Below are positions 22,501 through 34,744 of a stretch of DNA of 64,000 bases, piece after piece. The stretch is from NCBI RefSeq assembly GCF_027596085.1, contig NC_072472.1:4889245-4953244 (forward strand). Direction: 5' to 3'. Numbering within the stretch: the first letter of the stretch is position 1; each line of letters begins with the position of its first letter. Both the position numbers and the translations under genes were made by a program. The notes below the pieces were generated by a model, which did no database searches, was not told where the DNA came from, and saw nothing but the letters and a program-made list of their open reading frames with translations. Origin of the DNA: Anoplopoma fimbria (lineage: Eukaryota; Chordata; Actinopteri; Perciformes; Anoplopomatidae).

Positions 22501-23425
22501 CAGCATGCGATTCAGCCAGGTTTTGACAAAGTGCTTTCCAAAAAGCTCTTGAGTTTGCTTCCTTTGTCTGTCTCGGCCGGCTCGCTCTCCTGTTTGCCCT
22601 CCACTTCCTCAGATTCCTGCAGCTCTTGAAGGATGTCCTCATCAACTGTTATTTCCAGGGAGCTTTCAGACTGCAACCTCTCGTACTCAGAGTCTGACAT
22701 TTCCTCCAAGAGAGAGTCAGTGATGCTACTCATCTCCCTCTGAATTATTTCTTGGGGTGATTGAACTCTCTCCCTCTCTGTCATGCTGTCTGATGGGACC
22801 TTCTCTGGGTTTTCTGTTCTCACAGGTGAAACCAGTGTTTGATAGTGCTCATCACTGTCTGAGTTTTCTGGTTTTGGAGACTCATCAACTGGCGACTCCA
22901 GGTCGGTCATCACCAGGTCTTGGCTTTTTCTCTGCCGTTGTGTTTGAGGTCTGAAAATCCTCTTCATCTTGCCCGTGAATCTCCTTGCCATTTTCAGGGC
23001 GTGATGAACCATTGTGTCGAGTCTTCCGGGGGAGTGATGTGCCAGTGTGAATTGACACTGGCCGCGACCTCTGCGTTGATCATGTCTAGCAAGCAGTCCA
23101 TGCTTTTGCACTGGACTTGGCCTGTGATGTCCAGAACAATGTTAAAACAGAATTTGACCGTCTCCCCCAGTCTGGCCTTGACGTCTTCTTCAGACACCGT
23201 TATGTTTTTGCTCTTTAATTCTGTCGCGTGGGCTTTGGACAACGTTGTTATCATCTCCAAAACCAGTTCTGCCATCAAAACTTTGGTGATTTCATCTGGT
23301 CTGCCAGATTTTAACCGTCCCCACTGTTTTGCTGAAAGCTTCATGAAAAAGGAGTCGATCAGCGGGTGGATTTCAAAACTGACCTCCATCTCCTGCATCT
23401 TCTGTGATTCCTCTGATTTATTCAT
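19588..23425 (-). CDS. Unrecognised two-module protein, array copy 3 (frame-disrupted)
   Basis: Same two-module plan, ATG at 23423-23425. Module B reads without a break from the module join (QDAKRKIKAQKVIGHN, about 21830) through the whole domain set into the VNTR, 635 codons in all, so module B is nearly intact here. The SAPLTLSD junction reads SGPLTLSD, in frame. Breaks: 5-C run at 23028-23032, 5-A run near 22550, VNTR A near 21940 (ccgtgtgtcgg), VNTR B near 20180-20200, and the 3-C run near 19738. A three-base insertion gives NSHWHITPP where copies 1 and 2 have NSQHITPP. Function unknown. Confidence 0.62.
20069..20422 (-). repeat. Coding VNTR of module B, copy 3
   Basis: About 350 bp, roughly 160 bp shorter than in copies 1 and 2, with irregular units (tccggtgatggtgtgcggtgg) that change frame. 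Confidence 0.9.
21895..22086 (-). repeat. Coding VNTR of module A, copy 3
   Basis: About 190 bp, longer than in copies 1 and 2, with an extra gtgtccgtgccggggtcggt unit and a frame-changing ccgtgtgtcggt. Confidence 0.9.
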
Positions 23426-23654
23426 GGTGCTTGTTGCCGTTTTATTATGGCCGATTACCTTCTGTGCTCTGTGCTCTGAGAGCTGACTGTCCTCGTCGCC
23501 TGTTGGGTTAAAACTGACGAGCAGTAGAAATGTTGGCTGGATATAGGCTTCAACAAATGTCCTACTTCAAAGAATCAAAGCCATGACATCACACATCAAA
23601 ACCACTGGATCACAGCTGAAGCCAAACAAAAACAACTCCCGCAGCTCGGCAACC

Positions 23655-23667
23655 GTTCCTAGGCAAC
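23655..23667 (-). promoter_or_regulatory. Putative RFX X-box, copy 3
   Basis: gttcctaggcaac, closer to the RFX consensus (GTTNCC..GGNAAC) than the copy 1/2 version, about 230 bp upstream of the ATG. Confidence 0.5.
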
Positions 23668-23689
23668 GGCGGCACAATTCCAAACAGAC

Positions 23690-24232
23690 AAAAACTCTTT
23701 TATGTGGTTTTCATCTTGACCACACCTAGGTCTCACCTGGAGGTGGTCTCACCTCTCGAGCTCTCATCGCCACCTCAGTGGTCGACACACATCTAGAAGG
23801 CGAGGGTTCGATTCCCGGACCTGAGCCATCTGATTCAACTGATTCAATAAAAAAATTAAATTAGAAATAAATTCTCACTCATCTTTTTCTGTATTTTTCT
23901 GTAATTATTCAACTTGGTCTAAAGTTGTGATGATTCGGTGAACTCCACATTTTTATAAAATACAATAAAAAGTACCAAAAAAGTTAAATATAAACAAGTG
24001 TCTTCTTTAACAACAGTGAGGTTCTTTTGTATTGAAACTTGTATCAGCAATAAATTTATAGTCATGACCAGAAATTCTACAAAATAACCAATTTAACTTC
24101 CCAGAAGAACAACATTTAATCAAAAATAATTTTCAATTCAAGACTTTCAACATATAAAAACATATATTCACAGATTCATATTATCTCTGTAAATTGTTCA
24201 TATTCTCCATACTGGGAATTCATGCACATCCC
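23690..24232 (+). repeat. Right inverted arm, copy 3
   Basis: Inverted partner of 18840-19536. The SINE-like part (23761-23848) has lost its 3' half: the sequence jumps from ctgagccatc to tgattcaact. Confidence 0.75.
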
Positions 24233-24233
24233 C

Positions 24234-24633
24234 TCACATGTTGAACACTTTATATGAGAACAAATTAATCCATTAAGGTGGAGTGAACACAGTACATCAT
24301 TCTTTCAATTCTCTTTCATCAATTAGATAAACAGAATAAACTAATTTCATATTAGATTCTATGTTATATCAGACTATAATTATCAGAATATTACCTATAT
24401 TCAGGCTCCCTCATGTGGTTTAACTGTGAACTGCAGATATTCATCTTATGCTATTTTAATACAAGAGCCTGAATATTGGTAATATTCTGATAATGATATT
24501 CTGCTTATAACTTTAAATGTAATATGTAAGGCTAGAGTTCACTCTGTTTATTTAATAGATGAGAGAAAATGAAAAGAATAAGGCCAGTTCACTCATGGAT
24601 TCATTTGTTCTCATATAAAGTATTCAACACGTG
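24234..24633. repeat. Foldback element, copy 3
   Basis: Same palindrome, with arms ending at 24407 and starting at 24475 and a slightly shorter loop. Confidence 0.72.
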
Positions 24634-25075
24634 TTCATGTTTTTATTAACACATGCTATTACACAAAGTTGTTATATATCAGTTGTATGTCTCTTCTAAA
24701 TGGCTTGTTTACCTGTTCAATATAATACAAGTAGATGAGGAAATGGCACTTTAAATGGTTAGTTAATTTTAATATTTTACATACTTGTTACAGCATTACT
24801 CCCAACTGGGAGAAACTTTATTTTCTTATTATTGTACTTTCCAAGACTGCATTGAATTCCGCCGTTACAGATAACAACACGTTACATTTTTATTATGGTT
24901 TGAACATATCATTCCATAAAAGGGTTTTTAAGGAGTGAATGTTTGAAAGATTGTCTGAAACATATTCTAAAATACATCAACAAAACTATACTATGATGAT
25001 GTTGGCTATAAGTACTCAAAATTGTAATTTATCGAAAGATAAAGAATTGGGTTCGATTACGTGAACAACCCTCAC

Positions 25076-25239
25076 TTCAACACCCCTTTGTCCACAAACA
25101 CTTGTGTCTCAGCAGCCAGCTGGGAAAATTGTCCCATTCTGTCATAAATGTTGGAGAAGAGGTCAGTTTGTACGAGAGCTGGACAAAGGGCATTGAACCG
25201 TATATCGTAGCCCGCGGCGGTGGAGGCAGCCTGGGAAAC

Positions 25240-25302
<63 letters not shown>

Positions 25303-27191
25303 CACACACACACACACACACACATACAACTAGGTTTCAACTTCCTAGAGGAAAAATGTATAATGTGATCAATAAAAGGATGATAAGGTCAAGCTGTAAC
25401 TTTCTTTATCAATAAACCTTATCGTATAGTAAACCGTCCTTACCGCCATGGCTCGAGTGAAGCCATCACTCCTACTGAGTAGAGGGCCGAGACCTTCAGG
25501 ATGCGGATTACATGAGTCATATGAGAACATCATTTTTGTTTGTTTTCATGGCAGAATTTACCTTTTAAATACAGTAATCACGCTACATGACAAATTTGTT
25601 AAATTTCCCCTCTGTGTTCTGTGACAGTGAGATGAAATATTTCACAACATTTGTAAAATAAAAAAACTGGTTTCTTTTTTTTAACAATTCCAACCTCAGG
25701 ATCGTTTCAATTATTTTTATAAAATCAAAAAAATATATTAGAAGTCTAGAAGAAGTCATACCAGATGTGGAACAGAAGGTTACCAGCTTTAAATTTAAAA
25801 ACGTTGCTGTTTATTTGTATCTTTGATTGATTGTTTTTTTTTTTATATATTTATTTGATATTACGTAGTCATATCTTATGTATAACATCTATAATATCTA
25901 TCTTATGTATAAATAATAACTCTGACCTCAGGATCTTGATGGCAAAATCTCTTTTTAAATCCTTTTGTAAAGTAATAACTATATTATCAGCCTATGCACG
26001 TCATACCAGCGGTGGAACAGAGCGTTGGCTTTAAATGAATAACTTTTCTCTTTAATTCATTGATTTATTTGTATTTGTTTGAATCTTTAAATAATCATAA
26101 ACAAGAGGATGGCTTTGAGGAGATACAAAGAGTCACAATGCATTGTGGGTCTTACCTGCCATGGATGCAGTGTTGACAATGACCCCTCCGCGACCTCCAG
26201 TCAACTTGTTCATGTGCTCCAGGGCCAGGTAGGTTACCTTGACAACGCCCACCTACATGGGTGCACACGGAGGACGGAGGAGCTCTGCCAGGTGAGCAGA
26301 TGTTAATATGTGAAGAGTTTTTCTAATATTGCGGGTAATAAGTAGTGTGATCTGGCTGAGGTCAGACTATAATTTCTTACCAGGTTCATGGAGACGGTTT
26401 TCTCCCATTCCGCCTCGTTCAAGATGCCGGCGTTGTTGCACAGGACGTCTATCCCGCCGAATGTCTCCACAGTTTTCTGAAAGGCAGCTTGAAAACAGGG
26501 AATGACTTTTAATTTTGTGGCCAAGTTGAACTCTAGCAGGCCGGTCGTAAAACATTTTCAGTGGTGATAATGAAAATAAGTGCGTGTCACCTTTGATTTG
26601 CTCCTCTGATTCAACCTTACAGTTGAGGAACAGAGTTCTCTGTTGTCCGTACTGTTTGTTGAGAGCTTCCTTCAAACTCTTCCCTGCAGATTCATTCACA
26701 TCCAGGAGGGCTACCTGCACAGGTGGAGGACCACCAGATATATAAACATGTGCAATTCATGAATGCATTTTTTGGGATGGTTTCTAGAGATATACTGCCA
26801 TTCAATGGGCACAGAAAATATATATGTATATGTCACAAAAACTGATGTCGATGAATACTTTTACCCATGTTTAAGTCATGATTAACTGCCAAACATACAC
26901 TGTAAGTAATGCAAAACACAAAATAAGAGCTCTTGATTTTATCTTTTATGTATTACTTTGTAGTAAAACGTTCACCATTAAATGCAACTCTCAAAAAACT
27001 GCACATTGTTACATGTTATTGCACAAAATATATCCACAGAATTGCAAAACTGATGGCTCTTTGCTTGTTGTAATGTGAACAATAACACACAGGTGCCCAT
27101 AAAATGTGTAACTGTGTCTAAACTCTTACCTTGGCACCGTTTTGCAAGAGTCTGCTCTAGTTAGCACTGCAGTTTTACCATTTAATGCCAT
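25076..27191 (-). pseudogene. hpgd: hpgd-like pseudogene, copy 3
   Basis: Six exons: 27130-27191, 26591-26714, 26381-26487, 26156-26252, 25444-25493 and 25076-25230, all with GT/AG borders. It carries the same exon 1 deletion (no GxxxGxG, out of frame) and exon 5 deletion (no YxxxK) as copies 1 and 2 and also lacks the last exon. Exon 6 has extra substitutions, for example Arg to Gln in LAAETQVF. Confidence 0.87.
25241..25327. repeat. (CA)n microsatellite next to hpgd-like exon 6, copy 3
   Basis: AC tract interrupted once by aacaca, longer than in copies 1 and 2. Confidence 0.97.
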
Positions 27192-28134
27192 GTCAGCTGT
27201 TCTTCAACTGTACAGGATCAACGCTGGACGAACAAAAGGATGAAGCGATAGAAGTTAGTGAGCTTTTTACACAGGGACACGGTGTTCAATATCTGTCAAA
27301 CCCTCCTGGGCAGAGATATCTGAAATATCAACAGCCCATTGATTGGATCGATGTGGTCACATGACCGTCAATGCTCCTTGTCTTTATGGTTTAGGTCCAA
27401 TCCCAATGTCCCATTTAAAGCCTTATGGCTCTGGAAGTGGTACAAATATAAATGGGACGGTGTTTTTTGTGCCTAATTTGAACGTCTTTCAGGCTCCCGT
27501 CTCACCAGATGAGAGGTATAATTGTTGTAATTTTGTCAAAACACCTTTAATAACAAACATTAAAATAAATGGTTGATGAATAAACCAGGTGTGTAAGATA
27601 GACATGTGTAAAATGCACAATCTTAAATGCCCAATGTTAAAGTTCATGTATTAAAATTTGCCATGGGCCATTGTCTTTGTTTACCTTTTCTTTTCTAGAG
27701 TTACATTATTCTTCAGAATAGTTCCATTAATCTTTTCTGTGTTATTTGAATGTTGACCTTTGGATATCTCCTTTACATCTCTATCAAGGTCTCAACGGTG
27801 AATGATTGAAAGTACCCAAAATTTTAGTTCAGTACAGTAACTTATTTGAGGAAATGTACACGCCACTGTACCTAAAATGAACACATTTCAATCTTTTTCT
27901 TTGAGCACATGTTGGACACGACTTACATCCATTGATTGTAGTGGTTTTGTGATACTGTCATCGTGTTGACAGTCCAATAATTTCCATGATTTTTGAAGTG
28001 ATATCCAAAATTCCCTGTGTAAAAACCTTTGACTCTAATATGTCAACAAAATTAAACCAAAATTTTGAATCATGCCAATTAGCACATATTTATTAAGATA
28101 ATGTCGCGTTGCAAAAATCATTATCAGGGGATAT

Positions 28135-28805
28135 GCAAAAGTTCACAGTATGGAGAATATGTGCAATGTACAGAGATAATGTGAATCTGTGAATGTGTGT
28201 TTTTATATGTTGAAACTGGTTGTTAAAGTCTGAAATTGGTCATGATTTTTGATTTAATGTTGTTGTTCTTCTAGGAAGTTAATTTGGTTATTTTGTAGGA
28301 ATTAAACGTGGTCATTACTATGACTTTATTGCGTTTTGTAAAAGAATACACTGGTTTGTATTTTACTCTTTTGGTAATTTGTATTGTACTTTTTACAAAT
28401 GTGAAGTTCACTGAATCATCACAACTTTAGACCAAGTTGAATAATTACAGAAAAATACAGAAAGTGAGAATTTATTTCTAATTGAATTTTTTTTATTTAA
28501 TTAGTTATTAGATGTTGAACTGTGTGTGGGGGAACCGGAGAACCCGGAGAAAACCCACTCACGCCACCCCAGTAGTCGAACACACAAACTGAGAGATGGC
28601 TCAGGTCCGGGAATCGAACCCTCGCCTTCTAGCTGTGTGTCAACCACTGAGGTGGCGATGAGAACTGGAGTACCTGGATGTGGGGCAGGACTGGAACTCT
28701 GTGTTGAATTCATTTTGAAGGAAAAAAAGACACATTACGAATCTTTTTTTCCCTCAAGATGAAAACCACATTAAAGAGTTGTTTTTGTCTTCAAAGGTCA
28801 ATGAA
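28135..28805 (-). repeat. Left inverted arm, copy 4, with SINE-like sequence
   Basis: Same arm; the SINE-like part is at 28510-28664. A small deletion is present near 28336 (gcgttttgtaaaag), where the other copies have aataaaatacacttg. Confidence 0.77.
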
Positions 28806-28854
28806 TGTGGGAGAAACCGGAGAACCCGGAGTAAACCCTAAGCGCTACCTTCAC

Positions 28855-31800
28855 CTACACAACGCTTACCTCATTTCTCCGCCTGCACATGTTGGCGATG
28901 CCTCGGCCGATGGACGAGAAGAACTTGGAGATGCTGCTGCTCTTCGTGGACGCCATCACATGGTCTTTGACGGAGGAGACGATGCAGCTCTCAAGTGCCG
29001 CTTCCCCTAATTTCAGAGAGAGAAGCACCATTTCTGCACCGCCCCACTTCTTGCAGAGGTCCCTGAAGATGGTCTTGTCGAAGTTGCTGAAAGTTTTCTG
29101 CGTGACGTCAAAGCGGACGCCCTCCAGCTCGGCCCACGTCCTCTCAAGCAGGCGCAGTATGATGGCCTGGGGTTCGGCGGTGGTCGAGGTCACCTTGGAT
29201 TTCTTGAACGCCCGTGAAACCAGCTTCTCCATGAAGATCTCCAGGGACATCTTCTGCTTTGCGTCCTGCAATGTGTTATCCTGCAACGGAGAAGCACGAT
29301 TCGGCGGAGAAGCACTCTTCTGGTGGACGACCTCAGGTGATGGTGTGTCCGTGTCCGTGATGGTGTGTCTGATGGTAATGGTGTCGGTAATGGTGTCCGA
29401 GCCGGTGTCGGTGATGGTGTCCGTGCTGATGTACGTGTCCGTGCCGGTGTCGGTGTCGGTGATGGTGTCCTTGCTGGTGTCGGTGATGGTGTCGGTGCTG
29501 GTGTACGTGTCCGTGCCGGTGTCGGTGATGGTGTCCGAGCCGGTGTCGGTGATGGTGTCCGTGCTGGTGTACGTGTCCGTGCCGGTGTCCGTGCTGGTGT
29601 CGGTGATGGTGTCCGAGCCGGTGTCCGAGCCGGTGTAAGTGCTGGTGACCCGTTGGCCTTTAAGGCGCGTCTCATCCTTTTAGTGAGACGGTCCACCTGA
29701 GTGTTTTGCCACCACTCCAACAGACCCAGGAAGTTCCACACTTTGTCCCAAATCTCAGCGTACATGTCAGCTTGAGACTGAGGAACACTGAGGGTCCCGT
29801 CTGACTCACTCCCTCTAGACGCTCCCTTGGGTGGCTTCCTCTCCGTCACACGTCTGAAGATGAAGTTACTCAGCACCCGTGTGATGATCAGGGCTTTTCC
29901 TTTTGGAATCCTCTTTAACATGGGCAGCACACATTCCTGGTTTCCGGCCTGTGGGGTTCCATCGTCCGCTGTCATGGTGGGGATGATGTCATTTATGTCT
30001 GACAGCGTCAAGGGGCCGCTTTTAGCTTTGGAGTGATGCTGAAATTTGGTCTTTAGTTGAACCAGCATGCGATTCAGCCAGGTTTTGACAAAGTGCTTTC
30101 CAAAAAAGCTCTTGAGTTTGCTTCCTTTGTCTGTCTTAGCCGGCTCGCTCTCCTGTTTGCCCTCCACTTCCTCAGATTCCTGCAGCTCTTGAAGGATGTC
30201 CTCATCAACTGTTATCTCCAGGGAGCTTTCAGACTGCAACCTCTCGTACTCAGAGTCTGACATTTCCTCCAAGAGAGAGTCAGTGATGCTACTCATCTCC
30301 CTCTGAATTATTTCTTGGGGTGATTGAACTCTCTCCGTCTCTGTCACGCTGTCTGATGGGACCTTCTCTGGGTTTTCTGTTCTCACAGTTGAAACCAGTG
30401 TTTGATAGTGCTCATCACTGTCTGAGTTTTCTGGTTTTGGAGACTCATCAACTGGCGACTCCAGGTCGGTCATCACCATGTCTTGGCTTTTTCTCTGCCG
30501 TTGTGGTCGAGGTGTGAAAATCCTTTTCATCTTGCCCGTAAATTTCTTTGTCATTTTCAGGGCGTGATGAACCATTGTGTTGAGTCTTCCAGGGGGAGTG
30601 ATGTGCTGTGAATTGACACTTGCTGCGACCTCTGTGTTGATCAGGTCTTGCAAGCGGTCCATGCTTTTGCACTGGACATGGCCTGGGATGTCCAGAACAA
30701 CCTGAAAACAGAGTGTGACTTTGTCGCCCAGTCTGGCCTTGACGTCTTCTTCAGACACCGACATGTCTTTGCTCCCTAATTCTGTCTCGTAGGCTTTGGA
30801 CAACGTTGTTATCACCTCCAAAACCAGTTCTGCCATCAAAACGTTGGTGGTGTCATCTGGGGTGCCGGATTTTAACAGTCCCCACTGTTCTGCTGAAAGC
30901 CTCTTAAAAAAGGAGTCGATCAGTGGGTGAATTTCAAAAGAGACCTCCATCACCTGCTCCTTCTGTGCTTCTTTGATTCATTTATGGTGCTTGTTGCCGT
31001 TTCATTATGGCCGATTACCTTCTGTGCTTTGATCTTCCGCTTTGCATCCTGCACTGTGTTATCCGGCGCCGGAGAAGCACGATTCGGCGGAGCAGCGCTC
31101 TTCTGGTGGACGACGTCAGGTGATGGTGTCCGTGCCGGGGTCGGTATCGGTGATGGTGTCCGTGCCGGGGTCGGTATCGGTGATGGTGTCCGTGCCGGGG
31201 TCGGTATCGGTGATGGTGTCTGTGCCGGTGACGGTGTCGGTGATGGTGTCCGTGCTTGTCTCCGTGGTGGTGTCAGTGCTGGTGACTCGTTGGCCTTTAA
31301 GGCGCGTCTCATCTTTTTAGCGAGACGGTCCACCTGAGTGTTTTGCCACCACTCCAACAGACCCAGGAAGTTCCACACTTTGTCCCAAATCTCAGCGTAC
31401 ATGTCAGCTTGAGACTGAGGAACGCTGAGGGTCCCGTCTGACTCACTCCCTCTAGACGCTCCCTTGGGTGGCTTCCTCTCCGTCACATGTCTCAAGATGA
31501 AGTTACTCAGCACCCGTGTGATGATCAGGGCTTTTCCTTTTGGAATCGTCTTTAACATGGGCAGCACACATTCCTGGTTTCCGGCCTGTGGGGTTCCATC
31601 GTCCGCTGTCATGGTGGGGATGATGTCATTTATGTCTGACAGCGTCAAGGGGCGCTTTTAGCGTTGGAGTGATGCTGAAATTTGGTCTTTAGTTGAACCA
31701 GCATGCGATTCAGCCAGGTTTTGACAAAGTGCTTTCCAAAAAAGCTCTTGAGTTTGCTTCCTTTGTCTGTCTCGGCCGGCTCGCTCTCCTGTTTGCCCTC

Positions 31801-32628
31801 CACTTCCTCAGATTCCTGCAGCTCTTGAAGGATGTCCTCATCAACTGTTATTTCCAGGGAGCTTTCAGACTGCAACCTCTTGTACTCAGAGTCTGACATT
31901 TCCTCCAAGAGAGAGTCAGTGATGCTACTCATCTCCCTCTGAATTATTTCTTGGGGTGATTGAACTCTCTCCCTCTCTGTCATGCTGTCTGATGGGACCT
32001 TCTCTGGGTTTTCTGTTCTCACAGGTGAAACCAGTGTTTGATAGTGCTCATCACTGTCTGAGTTTTCTGGTTTTGGAGACTCATCAACTGGCGACTCCAG
32101 GTCGGTCATCACCAGGTCTTGGCTTTTTCTCTGCCGTTGTGTTTGAGGTCTGAAAATCCTCTTCATCTTGCCCGTGAATCTCCTTGCCATTTTCAGGGCG
32201 TGATGAACCATTGTGTCGAGTCTTCCGGGGGGAGTGATGTGCGGCCAGTGTGAATTGACACTGGCCGCGACCTCTGCGTTGATCATGTCTAGCAAGCGGT
32301 CCATGCTTTTGCACTGGACTTGGCCTGTGATGTCCAGAACAATGTTAAAACAGAATTTGACCGTCTCCCCCAGTCTGGCCTTGACGTCTTCTTCAGACAC
32401 CGTTATGTTTTTGCTCTTTAATTCTGTCGCGTGGGCTTTGGACAACGTTGTTATCATCTCCAAAACCAGTTCTGCCATCAAAACTTTGGTGATTTCATCT
32501 GGTCTGCCAGATTTTAACCGTCCCCACTGTTTTGCTGAAAGCTTCATGAAAAAGGAGTCGATCAGCGGGTGGATTTCAAAACTGACCTCCATCTCCTGCA
32601 TCTTCTGTGATTCCTCTGATTTATTCAT
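28855..32628 (-). CDS. Unrecognised two-module protein, array copy 4 (closest to intact)
   Basis: Same plan, ATG at 32626-32628. The N-terminal half is open for 327 codons, because the C run at 32227-32232 has six bases and gives HITPPGRLDTMVHH in frame. This supports six C's as the original state. Domains: helical segment (residues about 15-125), basic segment (about 140-165), acidic Ser/Glu region (about 180-290), Lys/His-rich segment. The frame then breaks at the 4-C run 31649-31652 and resumes (LTLSDINDIIPTM) for 232 codons, breaks at 30972-30974 (one T fewer than copy 3), and resumes for 587 codons through module B. A further shift lies in the VNTR near 29345-29380. The C-terminal tail is in frame to NMCRRRNEVSVV. 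Without its three or so 1-bp breaks it would encode about 1,260 residues. No signal peptide or membrane segment is evident. Function unknown. Confidence 0.66.
29337..29648 (-). repeat. Coding VNTR of module B, copy 4
   Basis: About 310 bp, the shortest of the four module B tracts; starts with irregular gtgtgtccgtgtccgtgatg. Confidence 0.9.
31120..31286 (-). repeat. Coding VNTR of module A, copy 4
   Basis: Three successive gtgccggggtcggtatcggt units followed by gtgacggtgtcggtg; reads TPARTPSPIP-type repeats in frame. Confidence 0.9.
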
Positions 32629-32857
32629 GGTGCTTGTTGCCGTTTTATTATGGCCGATTACCTTCTGTGCTCTGTGCTCTGAGAGCTGACTGTCCTCGTC
32701 GCCTGTTGGGTTAAAACTGACGAGCAGTAGAAATGTTGGCTGGATATAGGCTTCAACAAATGTCCTACTTCAAAGAATCAAAGCCATGACATCACACATC
32801 AAAACCACTGGACCACAGCTGAAGCCAAACAAAAACAACTCCCGCAGCTCGGCAACC

Positions 32858-32870
32858 GTTCCTAGGCAAC
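32858..32870 (-). promoter_or_regulatory. Putative RFX X-box, copy 4
   Basis: gttcctaggcaac, identical to copy 3 and at the same distance from the ATG. Confidence 0.5.
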
Positions 32871-32899
32871 GGCGGCACAATTCCAAACAGAGAAAAACT

Positions 32900-33455
32900 C
32901 TTTTATGTGGTTTTCATCTTGACCACACCTAGGTCTCACCTGGAGGTGGTCTCACCTCTCGAGCTCTCATCGCCACCTCAGTGGTCGACAAACATCTGGG
33001 GTGGCGTGAGTGGGTTTTCTCCGGGTTCTCCGGACCCCACACACAGTTCAACATCCAACAACTGATTCAATAAAAAAATTAAATTAGAAATAAATTCTCA
33101 CTCATCTTTTTCTGTATTTTTCTGTAATTATTCAACTTGGTCTAAAGTTGTGATGATTCAGTGAACTTCACATTTGTATAAAATACAATAAAAAGTACCA
33201 AAAAAGTTAAATATAAACAAGTGTCTTCTTTAACAACAGTGAGGTTCTTTTGTATTGAAACTTGTATCAGCAATAAAGTTATAGTCATGACCAAAAATTC
33301 TACAAAATAACCAATTTAACTTCCCAGAAGAACAACATTTAATCAAAAATCATTTTCAATTCAAGAGTTTCAACATATAAAAACATATATTCACAGATTC
33401 ATATTATCTCTGTAAATTGTTCATATTCTCCATACTGGGAATTCATGCACATCCC
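32900..33455 (+). repeat. Right inverted arm, copy 4
   Basis: Inverted partner of 28135-28805. The SINE-like part (32964-33068) lacks its middle: gtcgacaaacatctgggg joins directly to tggcgtgagtgggttttc, so the B box is gone. Confidence 0.75.
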
Positions 33456-33457
33456 CT

Positions 33458-33869
33458 CACATGTTGAACACTTTATATGAGAACAAATTAATCCATTAAG
33501 GTGGAGTGAACACAGTACATCATTCTTTCAATTCTCTTTCATCAATTAGATAAACAGAATAAACTAATTTCATATTAGATTCTATGTTATATCAGACTAT
33601 AATTATCAGAATATTACCTATATTCAGGCTCCCTCATGTGGTTTAAATGTGAACTGCAGATATTAATCTTATGCTATTTTATTTGTCGACCGGGATTCAA
33701 GAGCCTGAATATTTGTAATATTCTGATAATGATATTCTGCTTATAACTTTAAATGTAATATGTAAGGCTAGAGTTCACTCTGTTTATTTAATAGATGAGA
33801 GAAAATGAAAAGAATAAGGCCAGTTCACTCATGGATTCATTTGTTCTCATATAAAGTATTCAACACGTG
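33458..33869. repeat. Foldback element, copy 4
   Basis: Same palindrome as in copies 1-3. Array similarity continues a further 390 bp or so and stops near 34262. Confidence 0.72.
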
Positions 33870-34290
33870 TTCATGTTTTTATTAACACATGCTATTACAC
33901 AAAGTTGTTATATATCAGTCGTATGTCTCTTCTAAATGGCTTGTTTACCTGTTCAAGATAATACAAGAAGATGAGGAAATTACACTTTAAATGGTTAGTT
34001 AATTTTAATATTTTACATACTTGTTACAGCATTACTCCCAACTGGGAGAAACTTTATTTTCTTATTATTGTACTTTCAAAGACTGCATTGAATTCCGCCG
34101 TTACAGATAATAACACGTTACATTTTTATTATGGTTTGAACATATCATTCCATAAAAGGGTTTTTAAGGAGTGAATGTTTGAAAGATTTTCTGAAACATA
34201 TTCTAAAATACATCAACAAAACTATACTATGATGATGTTGGCTATAAGTACTCATAATTGTACTTTATCAATCAAAATCATAAACGTAAA

Positions 34291-34292
34291 CA

Positions 34293-34327
<35 letters not shown>

Positions 34328-34369
34328 GCACGGATATGCATATCATTAAGCATTTTTAATGATTATATT

Positions 34370-34416
<47 letters not shown>

Positions 34417-34545
34417 TATATATATATAGTACAATATAATCATTATAATCATTTTTAATGATTATATTGTACTATATATATATATATATATAGTACAATA
34501 TAATCACGGATATGCATATCATTAAGCATTTTTAATGATTATATT

Positions 34546-34581
<36 letters not shown>

Positions 34582-34680
34582 ATATATATATACATATACA
34601 TATACATATACATATATGATTATATTGTACTATATATATATAATCATTAAAAATGCTTAATGATATATATGTATATCCGC
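34291..34680. repeat. AT-rich palindromic satellite at the array edge
   Basis: A (CT)n tract leads into several (TA)n tracts separated by alternating direct and inverted copies of ttaatgattatattgtacta and atatgcatatcattaagc. The outer sequence near 34320-34350 (cggatatgcatatcattaag) recurs inverted near 34650-34680, so the block can form nested hairpins. No coding sequence. Confidence 0.9.
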
Positions 34681-34744
34681 AAGATAATGATGCATATGGA
34701 GAGCACGTTGATCAGTCCTTCGGGATCTCTTGGTCTCTCGACCT

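Larger units (their letters stand above)
18546..27790. repeat. Tandem array copy 3
   Basis: Full-length repeat of the unit. It shares short insertions in the left spacer (cctaaaatgaaca) and the X-box variant gttcctaggcaac with copy 4. In the hpgd-like part it shares variants with copy 2 rather than copy 1. This mosaic pattern suggests unequal exchange or gene conversion within the array. Confidence 0.95.
27791..34262. repeat. Tandem array copy 4, truncated; right end of the array
   Basis: Repeats the left spacer, left arm, unrecognised gene, right arm and foldback element. Similarity to copies 1-3 then stops near 34262, where the others continue with aatttatcgaaagataaag into the hpgd-like exons. 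From there the sequence becomes a (CT)n/(TA)n palindromic tract. The hpgd-like part is absent, so this is a three-and-a-half copy array as seen here. Confidence 0.93.
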
